From assembly GCF_027497255.1 (NCBI RefSeq), contig NZ_CP114903.1, positions 1,550,001 through 1,614,000 on the forward strand: 64,000 nucleotides of DNA, given 5' to 3'. A program made the translations under genes and the position numbers. The notes under the pieces are model-generated. The model had not been told where the DNA came from. It saw nothing but the letters and a program-made list of their open reading frames with translations, and did no database searches. The DNA comes from Micromonospora sp. WMMD882. Its GTDB lineage: Bacteria; Actinomycetota; Actinomycetes; Mycobacteriales; Micromonosporaceae. How positions within the stretch are numbered: the stretch's first letter is position 1; each line of letters begins with the position of its first letter. Positions 1 to 8,248 of this stretch are shown one piece after another.

Positions 1-449
1 TGGATGGACACCTGCCCGACACTGGCCGCGTAGAACCAGGCGATCGACTGGTACGCCCCGACCGTCCGCGACGACCCACCCCACAACCGTTGCAGCTCAC
101 GCTGACCGAACAGGTTCCCACCGGAGGAACTGGCCAGGGTGACCGCGTACCCGTACGGGTCGGGCGCCCGCTCGGGCAGCCCGGCGTCGGCCAGCGCCAG
201 GCCCGTCGCCGCGAACCCGAGCTGCGTCCACCTGTCGGTCTGCACCAGCCGGCGGCGGTCCGCGTACCGGGCGGCGTCGAAGTCGGGCACCTCACCGGCC
301 AACCGGGTCGCATAACGGCCGTCCGGATCGAACAGCGTGATCGGGCCGGTCACCCGGGCCCCGGCGGTCACCGTACGCCAGTGCGCGTCCCCGCCGATCC
401 CGCTCGGAGCGACCACCCCGACGCCGGTGACCACCGCCCGCACGCTCAC
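1..449 (-). CDS. Type II PKS chain length factor (KS-beta), 3' part outside window
   Basis: This is the N-terminal 149 residues of a ketosynthase-fold protein that runs off the left edge. It opens [17 protein letters not shown] and contains [19 protein letters not shown], a stretch typical of chain length factors, the non-condensing partner of KS-alpha that sets polyketide length. The diagnostic Gln that replaces the active-site Cys lies beyond the edge and cannot be checked. The GTG start overlaps the KS-alpha stop by 4 nt (GTGA at 446-449), so the two are translationally coupled, as expected for subunits made in equal amounts. Confidence 0.93.
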   Translation of the reverse strand, partial: MSVRAVVTGVGVVAPSGIGGDAHWRTVTAGARVTGPITLFDPDGRYATRLAGEVPDFDAARYADRRRLVQTDRWTQLGFAATGLALADAGLPERAPDPYGYAVTLASSSGGNLFGQRELQRLWGGSSRTVGAYQSIAWFYAASVGQVSI

Positions 450-1720
450 CCCGACACCGGCCCGCGCAGCCGACGGAACACCAGCGCCGACTGGAACCCG
501 CCGAACCCGCTGCCCACCGACAACGCCACGTCCACCGGCAGCTCCCGGGCCACGTTCGGCACGTAGTCCAGATCGCACTCCGGATCACGGGTGGCCCAGT
601 TGGCCGTCGGCGGCACCACCCCGTACTCGATGGCCAGGGCACAGGCGGCCATCTCGATCGAGCCGATCGCGCCGAGCGAATGCCCGACCATCGACTTGAT
701 CGAGCTGACCGGCACCCGGTACGCGGCCGCGCCCAACGCCCGCTTGAACGCGGCCGTCTCGTGCCTGTCGTTCTGCCGGGTACCCGAGCCGTGCGCGCTC
801 ACGTACGACACCTCGTCCGGGTTGAGCCGGGCCTGCCGCAACGCGTCCTCGATCGCCAGCGACATCTCCACCCCGTCGGGGCGCAGCCCGGTCATGTGGT
901 AACCGTTGCTGCGGCTGGCGTACCCGGCCACCTCGCAGTACACGTGCGCGCCCCGCCGCCGGGCGTGCCCGGCCTCCTCCAGCACCAGCACCGCCGCCCC
1001 CTCGGCCAACACGAAACCCCGCCGGGACGCGTCGAACGGCCGGGACGCGTGCGCCGGGTCGTCGTTGTCCGGGGTGGTCGCCCCGATCGCGTCGAACGAC
1101 GCCACCGTCACCGGGGAGATCGGCGAGTCGGACGCCCCGGCCAGCACCACGTCGGCCTCCCCGTCCACGACCAACTGGTGGGCGTACCCGATCGCGTCGA
1201 TGCCGGACGTGCAACCGGTGGAGACCACCTGCGCCGGGCCGTGCAGCCCGTACCGGCAGGCCACGTCGGCGGCCAGGCTGCTGGGCACCAACGCCTGGTA
1301 CAGGTACCGGCCGCCCCGGGCCGGGTCCACCAGCCAGCGCGTGCCCGAGTCACTGACCCGCACGTACTCCTGCTCCAGCGCGGTGGTGCCGCCCACCGCC
1401 GTGCCGAGCACCACCCCGGCGACCTCCCGGACGGCGTCGGTGAGGTCCAGACCGCTGTCGGCCAGCGCCTCCGCCGCGCAGGCCAGGGCGAACTGCACGT
1501 ACCGGTCGGAGCGTCGACGCTCGGCGACCGACAGCCCGGCGACCTCCGGGTCGAAGTCGCACTCGGCGGCCAACTGGGACCGGAACGGCGACGGGTCGAA
1601 GAACGTGATCCGGCGGGTGGCCGTACGCCCCTCGGTGATGCCCTTCCAGAACCGGTCCCGGGTCACGCCGCCCGGGGCGACCACCCCGATCCCGGTCACC
1701 ACCGTACGCCGCCCGGTCAC
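446..1720 (-). CDS. Type II PKS ketosynthase KS-alpha
   Basis: This 424-residue beta-ketoacyl synthase is of the usual KS-alpha length. The catalytic Cys170 sits in [10 protein letters not shown], with catalytic histidines H310 (SAHGSGT) and H347 (MVGHSLG), so it is a condensing subunit and not a CLF. Together with the CLF and an ACP it forms the minimal PKS that builds an aromatic poly-beta-ketone from malonyl units. Its ATG overlaps the cupin stop by 4 nt and its stop overlaps the CLF start. The operon contents (cupin, KS, CLF, ACP, two kinds of cyclase) are those of spore-pigment or pentangular polyphenol clusters. The product cannot be read from this gene alone. Confidence 0.97.
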   Translation of the reverse strand: MTGRRTVVTGIGVVAPGGVTRDRFWKGITEGRTATRRITFFDPSPFRSQLAAECDFDPEVAGLSVAERRRSDRYVQFALACAAEALADSGLDLTDAVREVAGVVLGTAVGGTTALEQEYVRVSDSGTRWLVDPARGGRYLYQALVPSSLAADVACRYGLHGPAQVVSTGCTSGIDAIGYAHQLVVDGEADVVLAGASDSPISPVTVASFDAIGATTPDNDDPAHASRPFDASRRGFVLAEGAAVLVLEEAGHARRRGAHVYCEVAGYASRSNGYHMTGLRPDGVEMSLAIEDALRQARLNPDEVSYVSAHGSGTRQNDRHETAAFKRALGAAAYRVPVSSIKSMVGHSLGAIGSIEMAACALAIEYGVVPPTANWATRDPECDLDYVPNVARELPVDVALSVGSGFGGFQSALVFRRLRGPVSG

Positions 1721-2166
1721 GACGTCGCCTCCGCCACCGTCGGGCCGGCGTGCGCCCCGGCGTCGGCATCCACGCCGGCGGCATGAACCTCGGTGTCGAC
1801 ATGGCCCAGCTCCGGTCGGGGCGCGAGCGGACCGAGGTGGAACACCACCTCGGCCGGCTCGTCGCCGGTGTTGCGCAGCCGGTGCCGCACGTTCACCGGC
1901 ACGAACAGCGCCTCCCCCGCGGCCAACGGCACCGGCCGGTCGTCCAGGTCGACGATGATCGCGCCACGGCAGACGTAGAGGAACTCCTCGCTGTACGGGT
2001 GGTAGTGCTCGGCGACACGTTCCCCGGGCCGCAACGCCGCCACCCCCAGGAAACCACTCGTCGATCCCACCGTCTTCGGGCCGAGCAGCACCCGCAGCTC
2101 ACCGCCGCGCCGCCGGTCGGCGGGCACGCCCCGGGCCGCCACCACCCGGTCGGCTGTCTCACTCAT
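1717..2166 (-). CDS. Cupin-domain polyketide cyclase/tailoring protein
   Basis: This 149-residue single-domain cupin has the metal-binding motif pattern [16 protein letters not shown] followed by a second cupin motif around [12 protein letters not shown]. Cupins of this size occur beside KS-alpha in whiE-type spore pigment clusters and in pentangular polyphenol clusters, where they assist ring closure or oxidation. I chose the ATG at 2166 (MSETADR) over an in-frame start 21 nt upstream that lies deeper in the preceding gene. The start overlaps the ACP-cyclase gene by 8 nt and the stop overlaps KS-alpha by 4 nt, so it is an integral operon member. The exact reaction is inferred. Confidence 0.88.
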   Translation of the reverse strand: MSETADRVVAARGVPADRRRGGELRVLLGPKTVGSTSGFLGVAALRPGERVAEHYHPYSEEFLYVCRGAIIVDLDDRPVPLAAGEALFVPVNVRHRLRNTGDEPAEVVFHLGPLAPRPELGHVDTEVHAAGVDADAGAHAGPTVAEATS

Positions 2167-2950
2167 CGTCGTCGACCTCCAGCCCACGCCGCCGGGCCAG
2201 CAGCTCCACCTTGTCGCGGATGACCGCCATCTGCAGCGGCGTGTTGGTGTTCAACCGGTCCTCCATCCCCCGGTCGTCCAGCGGCGCGCCCGGACGCAGG
2301 TGGAAGTCCTGCACCCAGGTCATCCGGGTGCTCCCGTCCGGCTCCGGGGTGTACCGCCAGTGGATACGCATGTACTCGAACGGCCCGGTCTCCACCCGGT
2401 GCGCGTGCACCTCCCTGGCGACCGGATCCACGGTGCGCTCGCTGACCCAGCTCCACACCGTCCCGTCCGGATCGGGATGCATCGTCAACCGGAACCGCAC
2501 GGTGTGGCCGTACCGTTCCAGGATCTCCACCGACCGGTACTCGGTGAACAGGTCCGGCCACGTCGCCACGTCGTTGGTCACCTCCCACACCAACGGCAGG
2601 GGCGCGCCGACGACGATGCTGTTCTCGGTGTGCCCGTGCCGGTCGGCCGGCCCGGCAGCGGACCCGGCCCGGCCGACCGGCCCGACCGCGTCACCGTCGC
2701 GCTGCCCGGCGACCAGCTCGGCGACGGCGGCGATGGTCAGCTCCTGGGTCTCGGCCGGAATCCGCGCCCGGTACCGGTCGGCGACCACGGCCTGCAACTC
2801 CAGCAGCGCCAACGAGTCCATCCCCAACTCGGCGAGGGTGGCCGCGGGCGCCCGCGCCGGCGCCTGCGGATCCAACCCGCAGTGCGCCACCAGAATGTCG
2901 GTGATCTCGGTGGCCAGGGCCGTAGCGGCCGGTCCTCGGGTGACGGTCAT
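2159..2950 (-). CDS. Acyl carrier protein fused to TcmN-type aromatase/cyclase
   Basis: This 263-residue protein has two domains. Residues about 10-80 are an ACP with the phosphopantetheine serine S46 in LGMDSLALLELQ. A Gly/Ala-rich linker of about 25 residues follows. Residues about 108-263 form an SRPBCC-fold aromatase/cyclase with VWEVTNDVATWPDLFTEY, typical of TcmN/WhiE-VI-like first-ring cyclases. In most type II PKS clusters these are two adjacent genes (whiE ORFV and ORFVI order). Here they are one open frame with no stop or frameshift between them. The enzyme would hold the nascent polyketide and fold and aromatise it in cis. A 24-nt gap separates it from the upstream cyclase gene. 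Confidence 0.93.
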   Translation of the reverse strand: MTVTRGPAATALATEITDILVAHCGLDPQAPARAPAATLAELGMDSLALLELQAVVADRYRARIPAETQELTIAAVAELVAGQRDGDAVGPVGRAGSAAGPADRHGHTENSIVVGAPLPLVWEVTNDVATWPDLFTEYRSVEILERYGHTVRFRLTMHPDPDGTVWSWVSERTVDPVAREVHAHRVETGPFEYMRIHWRYTPEPDGSTRMTWVQDFHLRPGAPLDDRGMEDRLNTNTPLQMAVIRDKVELLARRRGLEVDDDE

Positions 2951-2974
2951 CGGATCCTCCTCAGAGTGCCGGGT

Positions 2975-3313
2975 TCATCGCCGTCGCCCGTTGGACGACG
3001 CGTCCCACTGGTAGAAACAGCGCGCCAGCGCGTCCCGGGGAGACCGCCAGGTCGGCAGGTACGGCGAGATGTAGGGCCGCAGCCGGTCACTGATCCGACT
3101 GAACTCGGGATGCTGCCGGGCGTGCTCCACCACGCCCTCCCCCGCCGCGTCGGTCTCCAACAGGTGCACGTAGAGGTCGTGCAGCCGGTACAACGACCGG
3201 TGCCGCACCCCGACCAGACGCGGCAGCTCCGTCGCGTCCGACTCGGCGAAGATCTCCGCGACCCGCCCCTCGGCGGTCGGCAACACCTTCGCGACGATCA
3301 ACGAACGGTCCAT
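2975..3313 (-). CDS. TcmI-family polyketide cyclase (first copy)
   Basis: This 112-residue small cyclase is of the TcmI/WhiE-VII family, with MDRSLIVAKVLP at the start, RHRSLYRLHDLYVHLLE in the middle and PYLPTWRSPRDALARCFYQW near the C terminus. Such monomeric or dimeric alpha-beta barrel proteins close later rings of aromatic polyketides. I chose the ATG at 3313 because a purine-rich GGGGGAGGG ribosome binding site precedes it. A longer in-frame start would add 13 non-conserved residues. It is the first gene of the minus-strand PKS operon and a close paralogue of the plus-strand gene at 4595-4942. Confidence 0.9.
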   Translation of the reverse strand: MDRSLIVAKVLPTAEGRVAEIFAESDATELPRLVGVRHRSLYRLHDLYVHLLETDAAGEGVVEHARQHPEFSRISDRLRPYISPYLPTWRSPRDALARCFYQWDASSNGRRR

Positions 3314-3702
3314 GCTGGCCCTCCCCCTACGGCGTACGCCGGCCGGCGCCACGGCCGGACGGCTGCGGACACGATGCCGACGACGGCGTCATCCCGGCGT
3401 CACCCGGAACCGTTCACCGCCCCACCCCAGCCGTGACGCTCGGTTGACGCCAGGGCACCACACTCCAGCCGACCACACACCAGATTTTCCAGCTCAGAGG
3501 CATTCTCGGAACGCGCCGACAAGTACACTTCCCGACCACCCTGTTGACCCAGCGTAATCGATACCGATAATCTTCGTCGCGGTCAGCCCACCGTCAGGGC
3601 CCACCCGTGACCGCGCCGCGACAGCACGCCGTCGGGCGGCAGCCACTGGCGGACACCGTGGACGACGGGTTCCCGGTTCTCGCTGCAGGGGGGTACGCGG
3701 CC
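3314..3702. other. Divergent control region between PKS operon and SARP gene
   Basis: This 389-nt stretch separates the minus-strand PKS operon from the plus-strand SARP gene and should hold both promoters. It is less GC-rich than its surroundings at about 3480-3575. A plus-strand promoter candidate at 3544-3571 is listed separately. An in-frame GTG at 3607 could extend the SARP N terminus. I saw no convincing SARP heptamer repeats. Confidence 0.6.
3544..3571 (+). promoter_or_regulatory. Candidate sigma70-type promoter for the SARP gene
   Basis: TTGACC (3544-3549) and GATAAT (3566-3571) are separated by 16 nt in an otherwise GC-rich region. Transcription would start near 3578, about 125 nt ahead of the preferred SARP start. 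This is read by eye only. Confidence 0.45.
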
Positions 3703-4545
3703 GTGGCCTCTGACACCGGCATGCCGACCACCACCCGCCACGTCCGGCTGCTCCTGCTCGGCGGCTTCCGACTGCTGCACGACGCGAAACCCGTCGTGGT
3801 GCCCCGCGGACTGCAACGGGTCATCGCGCTGATCGGGTTGCGCCCCGGCACCACCCGCAGCCACCTCGCCGGGCTGCTCTGGCCCGACGCCACCGAGGAA
3901 CGCGCCCTGTCCTCCCTACGCACCGCCATCTGGCGACTCCGCCAGGACCCCTGCTGCCCCCTGCACACCATCGGCGACACCGTCCGCCTCGACCCCGCCG
4001 TCGACCTGGACGTCGACGACCTGGTCCGCACCGCCGCGCGCGTCGCCGACGACGGCGACCCCCGCGCCGCCGCCCGCGCCCTCGCCGCCGGCCGACACGA
4101 CCTGCTCCCCGGCTGGTACGACGACTGGGTGCTGCTGGAACGGGAACGACTCCGCCAACTCCGCCTGCACATGCTCGAACAGATCGCCCGCACCCACCTG
4201 ACCGCCGGCCGACACGGTGAGGCGCTCCAGGCCGCCCTGGAGGCCATGGCCGCCGAGCCGCTCCGGGAGACCCCGCACCGCCTGGTCGTCCAGATCCACC
4301 TCGCCGAAGGCAACGCCTTCGAGGCCCTGCACGCCTTCTACGTCTACCGCGACCTGATCCTGCGGGAACTCCACCTCGAACCCTCCGCGGCCATGTCCGC
4401 GCTGCTCGACGACACCCTCGCCCCCATCCGCCGCCGCCCCACCCCACCCGGCCCCCGCCCACCCGACGCCGACCCCGGACCACCACGCCGTCACCACCAC
4501 CCGCCCCCGGATGACGGCGCCGTGACAGCGCCACCGGCACGGTGA
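3703..4545 (+). CDS. SARP-family transcriptional activator
   Basis: This small SARP of about 280 residues has an OmpR-type winged-helix DNA-binding domain (VRLLLLGGFRLL through LSSLRTAIWRLRQ, about residues 12-100), a bacterial transcriptional activation domain with TPR-like helices (DLLPGWYDDWV to FYVYRDLILRELHLEPS, about 110-245), and a Pro/His-rich tail. No ATPase domain follows. SARPs are pathway-specific activators of antibiotic and pigment clusters. Its position between the two PKS arms makes it the likely activator of both. GTG 3703 follows a G-rich AGGGGGG site. Alternatives are GTG 3607 (32 residues longer) and ATG 3721. Confidence 0.9.
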   Translation: MASDTGMPTTTRHVRLLLLGGFRLLHDAKPVVVPRGLQRVIALIGLRPGTTRSHLAGLLWPDATEERALSSLRTAIWRLRQDPCCPLHTIGDTVRLDPAVDLDVDDLVRTAARVADDGDPRAAARALAAGRHDLLPGWYDDWVLLERERLRQLRLHMLEQIARTHLTAGRHGEALQAALEAMAAEPLRETPHRLVVQIHLAEGNAFEALHAFYVYRDLILRELHLEPSAAMSALLDDTLAPIRRRPTPPGPRPPDADPGPPRRHHHPPPDDGAVTAPPAR

Positions 4546-4594
4546 CCTTACGGGCGCCCACCGGGCCCGGGCACCGGCCGCGAAAGGGGTACCG

Positions 4595-4942
4595 ATGGGT
4601 CGGCTACTGACCGTCAGCAGGATCGTCCCCGGCTCGGAAGGACGCATCGCCCAGATCTTCGGCGAATCCGACGCCACCGGGCTGCCCGCCATGACCGGCG
4701 TACGGCACCGCTCCCTGTACTGCCTGCACGACATCTGCCTGCACCTGATGGAGACCACCGACGTCGACCCCGGCGCGGCGGCCGACGCCCGCACCCACCC
4801 GCTCTACCTCCAGGTCAACGAACGGCTCTCCGCCCACACGTCCCCGTACCTGCCGACCTGGCGCCAACCCCGGGACGCCATCGCCGGCTGCTTCTACCGC
4901 TGGGACGCCACCGCCAGCCCGTCCCCCGGCCCCGCCGACTGA
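4595..4942 (+). CDS. TcmI-family polyketide cyclase (second copy)
   Basis: This 115-residue cyclase is paralogous to the product of 2975-3313. It shares the middle motif (RHRSLYCLHDICLHLME here) and the C-terminal motif (PYLPTWRQPRDAIAGCFYRW here). AAAGGGG precedes the ATG. It lies 49 nt after the SARP gene and 19 nt before the FAD monooxygenase, so the three form a plus-strand operon. Two TcmI-type cyclases in one cluster would fit two separate late ring closures, or one catalytic and one assisting copy. This is inferred from family membership only. Confidence 0.92.
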   Translation: MGRLLTVSRIVPGSEGRIAQIFGESDATGLPAMTGVRHRSLYCLHDICLHLMETTDVDPGAAADARTHPLYLQVNERLSAHTSPYLPTWRQPRDAIAGCFYRWDATASPSPGPAD

Positions 4943-4961
4943 CCACGCCACAGGAGGTCCC

Positions 4962-6311
4962 GTGTCCCCCAGCCGTCCCCACGTCCTGGTCATCGGCGCC
5001 GGCACCGGCGGCCTGTGCCTCGCCCACGGCCTGCGCCGGGCGGGCGTCAGCGTCGCCGTCTACGAACGCCACCGCGCCCGCACCGACGGACTGCTCGGCT
5101 ACCGGGTCGGCATCGGCCCCACCGGCAGTCGGGCGTTACGCGAATGCCTGCCACCGGAGCTGTTCGACACCTTCGTCGCCACCTGCGCCCGATCCCCCGC
5201 CTACTTCAACGTCATCACGGAGAAACTCCGCCAGACCGCGTCGTTCGCCCTGCGACCCGACACCGACCCGCTCGGCACCGACCGGTCCGTCTCCCGGATG
5301 ACCCTGCGCCAGGTCCTGCTCACCGGCATGGACGACGTGGTCCACTTCGACCGGACCTGCGTCGGCTACGAACAGCACGACGACGGCGCCGTGACCGCGC
5401 GTTTCGCCGACGGCGGCACCGCCACCGGGGACCTGCTGGTGGCCGCCGACGGCACCCACTCCGCCATCCGCCGGCAGTACCTGCCGCACGCCGTCACCCG
5501 CGACGCCGGCACCATCAACATCGCCATGAAGATCCCGCTCACCGAACACACCCGCAGCCTGCTGACCGAGCGGATCCTGCACGGCATCTCCCTGATCTTC
5601 GCCAACGGCGGCGTGATGGGCATCCTGCACGTCATGGAGTTCAAGTGGGACACCACGGGACGGCCACGGTCCGGCATCGGCAGCGCCGACGCCGAACTGC
5701 TCGGCCACTGGCCCGGACTCCTCTACGACAACACCCGCGACTACATCGCCATCGTCGTCTGGAGCGCCACCCGCCGTTTCCCGGCCGACATCATGCGCCG
5801 CCGCGGCGAGGACCTCGTCCAGATCGCCCTCGAACTGACCAGAGGCTGGCACCCCCACCTGCGGGAGCTCATCGCCCGCAGCGACCCCGGCAGTTGCCTG
5901 CCGGTCAAGGTGGCCACCTCCGAACCGGTCCCGCCCTGGAAGCCCAGCACCGTCACCCTGCTCGGCGACGCCATCCACACCATGACCCCGGGACGCGGCT
6001 CCGGCGCGAACACCGCCCTGCGTGACGCCGCCCTGCTCTGCCGGCAGATCACCGCCGCGGCCAACGGCGAGAAGACCCTCCTGGACGCCGTCGGCACGTA
6101 CGAGGCGCAGATGCTGCCGTACGGGTTCGCCCGGGTCGCCGACTCGCTGAAGGACAACGGCACCAACGGCGACGACGCCCTCTACCGTCCGGTCGTCGGT
6201 CGACTCGCCCTGCTCGGCGCCCGCGGCTACTTCGGAGTCGTCAGCCGGGTACCGAGGCTGCGGCAGCGGTTCGTCGACGAGATCTACGCCTACCGGGGCG
6301 CGCCCGACTGA
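4962..6311 (+). CDS. FAD-dependent aromatic polyketide monooxygenase
   Basis: This 449-residue class A flavoprotein hydroxylase has the FAD-binding GAGTGG motif (VLVIGAGTGGLCLAHGLRRAGV) at the N terminus, the internal ADGTHSAIRR region, and GDAIHTMTPGRGSGANTALRDA binding the FAD ribityl chain and pyrophosphate. It probably hydroxylates or oxidises the aromatic polyketide using NAD(P)H and O2. The GTG at 4962 is preceded by AGGAGG at a good distance. It is the last gene of the SARP-cyclase-monooxygenase operon, and a hairpin follows the stop. WhiE-VIII-type hydroxylases sit in a similar divergent position in spore pigment clusters. Confidence 0.93.
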   Translation: MSPSRPHVLVIGAGTGGLCLAHGLRRAGVSVAVYERHRARTDGLLGYRVGIGPTGSRALRECLPPELFDTFVATCARSPAYFNVITEKLRQTASFALRPDTDPLGTDRSVSRMTLRQVLLTGMDDVVHFDRTCVGYEQHDDGAVTARFADGGTATGDLLVAADGTHSAIRRQYLPHAVTRDAGTINIAMKIPLTEHTRSLLTERILHGISLIFANGGVMGILHVMEFKWDTTGRPRSGIGSADAELLGHWPGLLYDNTRDYIAIVVWSATRRFPADIMRRRGEDLVQIALELTRGWHPHLRELIARSDPGSCLPVKVATSEPVPPWKPSTVTLLGDAIHTMTPGRGSGANTALRDAALLCRQITAAANGEKTLLDAVGTYEAQMLPYGFARVADSLKDNGTNGDDALYRPVVGRLALLGARGYFGVVSRVPRLRQRFVDEIYAYRGAPD

Positions 6312-6331
6312 CCCCGTCGGCGCGCCCACGC

Positions 6332-6359
6332 CGGGCCGGCCTGCGCCGACGCCGGCCCG
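6332..6359 (+). terminator. Hairpin after the FAD monooxygenase
   Basis: A 9-bp perfect inverted repeat (CGGGCCGGC / GCCGGCCCG) with a 10-nt loop starts about 20 nt after the monooxygenase stop. It has no T-run, so it is a possible weak terminator. Confidence 0.4.
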
Positions 6360-6546
6360 CTGACCGGCAGCCCGTCACCCACCGCCACGTCGACGCGGCA
6401 CGGCGCGTCCACGTGGCCGCCCTCCCACCTGCCCGTCGGGCCGATCCGTCCGACACGCTCCCGGCCTGGCTGAGCCGGTAACCCGGGTATGCGAAGCTTC
6501 GGCGGACTTTTCTCGCACTTCCGCCGTACGCAATGGGAGGTACGCC

Positions 6547-7449
6547 GTGGCGTGGACTTTCGGGCACACACTGTTACTGATCCTGGCTCTGATCGCCGGC
6601 ACCGCGGCCGGTTGGGCGCTACGCGGCCGGCCGGCCGCCGACCGGACGCGGTCGAGGGAGAACCCGGCCCAGCCGGTCCCGGCCCAGCCGGTCCCGACCC
6701 GACCCGTCGCCCCGACGAGCTCTCCGGTCGCCGCGCCGGCCGACGACGACTCCGCCACACCGGACCGGACGTCCGACGCCCTCCCGACGGCAACCGCGTC
6801 CCCGGTCGCCGAGGTGGCGCCCGCCACGCCCGAGGTCGCCGAGATGTCCCCGACCACGTCCGAGGTCGCGCCGGATGCGGTCGATCCGGCGGCGGCCCAG
6901 ACCGACGTGACGCCGACGGCTCCCCCGAGCAGCGAGGAGAGCGTCCCGGCGACGTCGCCCGAGCCCGAGCCCGTTTCCGTCGCGCCCCCGGCCGCGTCGG
7001 TCGACGCGACGTCGACGGACGGGGCTGTCGACGGGCCGGTGACGGACGAACCGGCGGCCGTCGCCCCGCTGCCGAGCGGGAGCATTCCCGGCCCGCGTGC
7101 CTCCGACGAGTCCATCGCCCCTGACGAGTCCTCCGCCCCCGACGAGCCCATCGCTCCTGACGAATCCTCCGCCTCCGACGAGCCCATCGCCTCTGACGAA
7201 TCCTCCGGTCCCGACGACTTCCGGCGGATCCAGGGCATCGGCCCGAAGATCGCCACCGTGTTGCAGGACGCCGGTATCCGCACCTACCGGCAGCTCGCCG
7301 AGTGGGACGAGCCTCGCCTGCGTGAGCTGGTCCGGACGGCCGGCCTGCGCAGCGCGCCCGGCCTGGCGACCTGGCCGCAGCAGGCCAGGCTGCTCGCCGG
7401 CGCTCCGGACGAGGTGGAGAAGGTGCTGCCCCGCCCCGCCACCGCCTGA
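6547..7449 (+). CDS. Membrane-anchored protein with C-terminal helix-hairpin-helix domain
   Basis: This 300-residue protein starts at GTG, with GGGAGG upstream. Residues about 5-25 form one hydrophobic segment (HTLLLILALIAGTAAGWAL). A long disordered Pro/Ala/Glu/Ser-rich linker spans about 30-220 and contains six tandem hexapeptides (ASDESI, APDESS and similar; 7099-7206). The C terminus is a compact helix-hairpin-helix domain (FRRIQGIGPKIATVLQDAGI, about 220-300) of the type also seen next to ribosomal L21-like proteins and in DUF4332-like proteins. It is probably a membrane-tethered nucleic-acid or protein-binding protein of unknown role. It stands alone, bounded by a strong hairpin. Confidence 0.8.
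   Translation: MAWTFGHTLLLILALIAGTAAGWALRGRPAADRTRSRENPAQPVPAQPVPTRPVAPTSSPVAAPADDDSATPDRTSDALPTATASPVAEVAPATPEVAEMSPTTSEVAPDAVDPAAAQTDVTPTAPPSSEESVPATSPEPEPVSVAPPAASVDATSTDGAVDGPVTDEPAAVAPLPSGSIPGPRASDESIAPDESSAPDEPIAPDESSASDEPIASDESSGPDDFRRIQGIGPKIATVLQDAGIRTYRQLAEWDEPRLRELVRTAGLRSAPGLATWPQQARLLAGAPDEVEKVLPRPATA
7099..7206 (+). repeat. Six tandem 18-nt (hexapeptide) coding repeats
   Basis: Six in-frame units of 18 nt encode [AG][SP]DE[SP][IS]-type hexapeptides in the acidic linker of the helix-hairpin-helix membrane protein. The last unit is followed by the degenerate GPDDF. The array keeps frame and probably varies in copy number between strains. Confidence 0.8.
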
Positions 7450-7456
7450 CCCGCTC

Positions 7457-7494
7457 CCGCCCGCCCCCGCCGGCGGGCCGGCGGGGGCGGGCGG
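7457..7494 (+). terminator. Strong GC hairpin after the helix-hairpin-helix gene
   Basis: An 18-bp perfect inverted repeat (7457-7474 / 7477-7494) begins a few nucleotides after the stop at 7449 and is followed by CTGTTTGGGCGTTT. It resembles the U-poor hairpin terminators common in high-GC actinomycetes. Confidence 0.75.
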
Positions 7495-7563
7495 CTGTTT
7501 GGGCGTTTGCGGGGGGTGGGTACACCCTGCCTCACCTTGACCACTGTCAACGAGGAGGCAGCC

Positions 7564-7773
7564 ATGCGGCGTGGCCCGTCGATTTTCGGCGTTCTTCTGG
7601 TCATCTGGCTCGTCATCGGCGCGGTCGCCGCTGGCCAGCGGGGCTATTTCAAGGGTGACGACACCAACTGCGCCGAGGCCGGCACGATCCTGGTCACGGT
7701 GGTGGCCGGCCCGCTGAACTACATCGGGGCCAACCCCAAGGTCGACTGCACGCTCCCCCAACCCTCCGAGTAG
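7564..7773 (+). CDS. Small single-pass membrane protein of unknown function
   Basis: This 69-residue protein starts at the ATG at 7564, preceded by GAGGAGG, and not at the upstream in-frame GTG at 7507. Residues about 6-23 (SIFGVLLVIWLVIGAVAAG) form one membrane segment. The outside part has two cysteines (TNCAE and VDCTLP) that could form a disulfide. It resembles small conserved hypothetical proteins of actinobacteria, but I cannot name a family. It is flanked by hairpins on both sides, so it is likely a single-gene transcript. Confidence 0.75.
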   Translation: MRRGPSIFGVLLVIWLVIGAVAAGQRGYFKGDDTNCAEAGTILVTVVAGPLNYIGANPKVDCTLPQPSE

Positions 7774-7799
7774 AAGGTCGCCCGTCAGTTCCTTCTCTT

Positions 7800-7834
7800 C
7801 CGGCCCGCGTCCACCAAGTGGTGACGCGGGCCGG
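7800..7834. terminator. Hairpin terminator after the small membrane protein
   Basis: This is a 12-bp perfect inverted repeat (CCGGCCCGCGTC / GACGCGGGCCGG). The 11-nt interior (CACCAAGTGGT) can extend the stem through ACCA/TGGT. It lies 27 nt after the stop at 7773. Confidence 0.75.
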
Positions 7835-7909
7835 CGCGTGTCTGACGGGAGTCCGTCGTCAGGCGCGACCGGCCATGCTACCCCTACAGCATCCTAGGAG
7901 GATGGGTTG

Positions 7910-8248
7910 ATGTCCCGGTCGGTTGAGCCGGGCGGCCCGGATGATCTGGGCGTGCCGGTGGTCACCGGCCGGCCAGGCTTCGGCAAGGACGGTGGGCCAC
8001 CGCGGTCGGTGCCACCGCCTGGAGCGCGTCCGCGCGGGACGCGCTCCACCCGATGGCAGCGCCAGGTCATCGCGTCCGATCCCCGGCAGCCGTCGTACGA
8101 CGCCCTACTGGAGGCCTGCGCCCTCGCCCTCACCGAGCACCCCCGCGCCGCCCGGTACCTCCTGGATCCCCACACGACCCACCCGGCGCGCGCCCGCACG
8201 TCGTCGCACGACACCACGACACCACGCCACCACCCTCACGTTCAGTGA
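7910..8248 (+). CDS. Hypothetical protein, 112 residues
   Basis: The ATG at 7910 is preceded by a consensus AGGAGG at 7896-7901 with an 8-nt spacer, which is the main support for this gene. The N-terminal third is Gly/Pro-rich and looks disordered. A helical segment follows (QPSYDALLEACALALTEHPRAARYLLD), and the tail is His/Thr-rich. I recognise no family. An overlapping plus-strand frame at 7923-8300 has no comparable ribosome binding site and was not preferred. Confidence 0.55.
   Translation: MSRSVEPGGPDDLGVPVVTGRPGFGKDGGPPRSVPPPGARPRGTRSTRWQRQVIASDPRQPSYDALLEACALALTEHPRAARYLLDPHTTHPARARTSSHDTTTPRHHPHVQ

Noticed and set aside
3430..3510. SARP-type direct repeats upstream of the PKS operon
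   Set aside because: GTGTGG-like pairs exist on the minus strand but their spacing (15 bp) does not fit the 11 or 22 bp expected for SARP heptamers.
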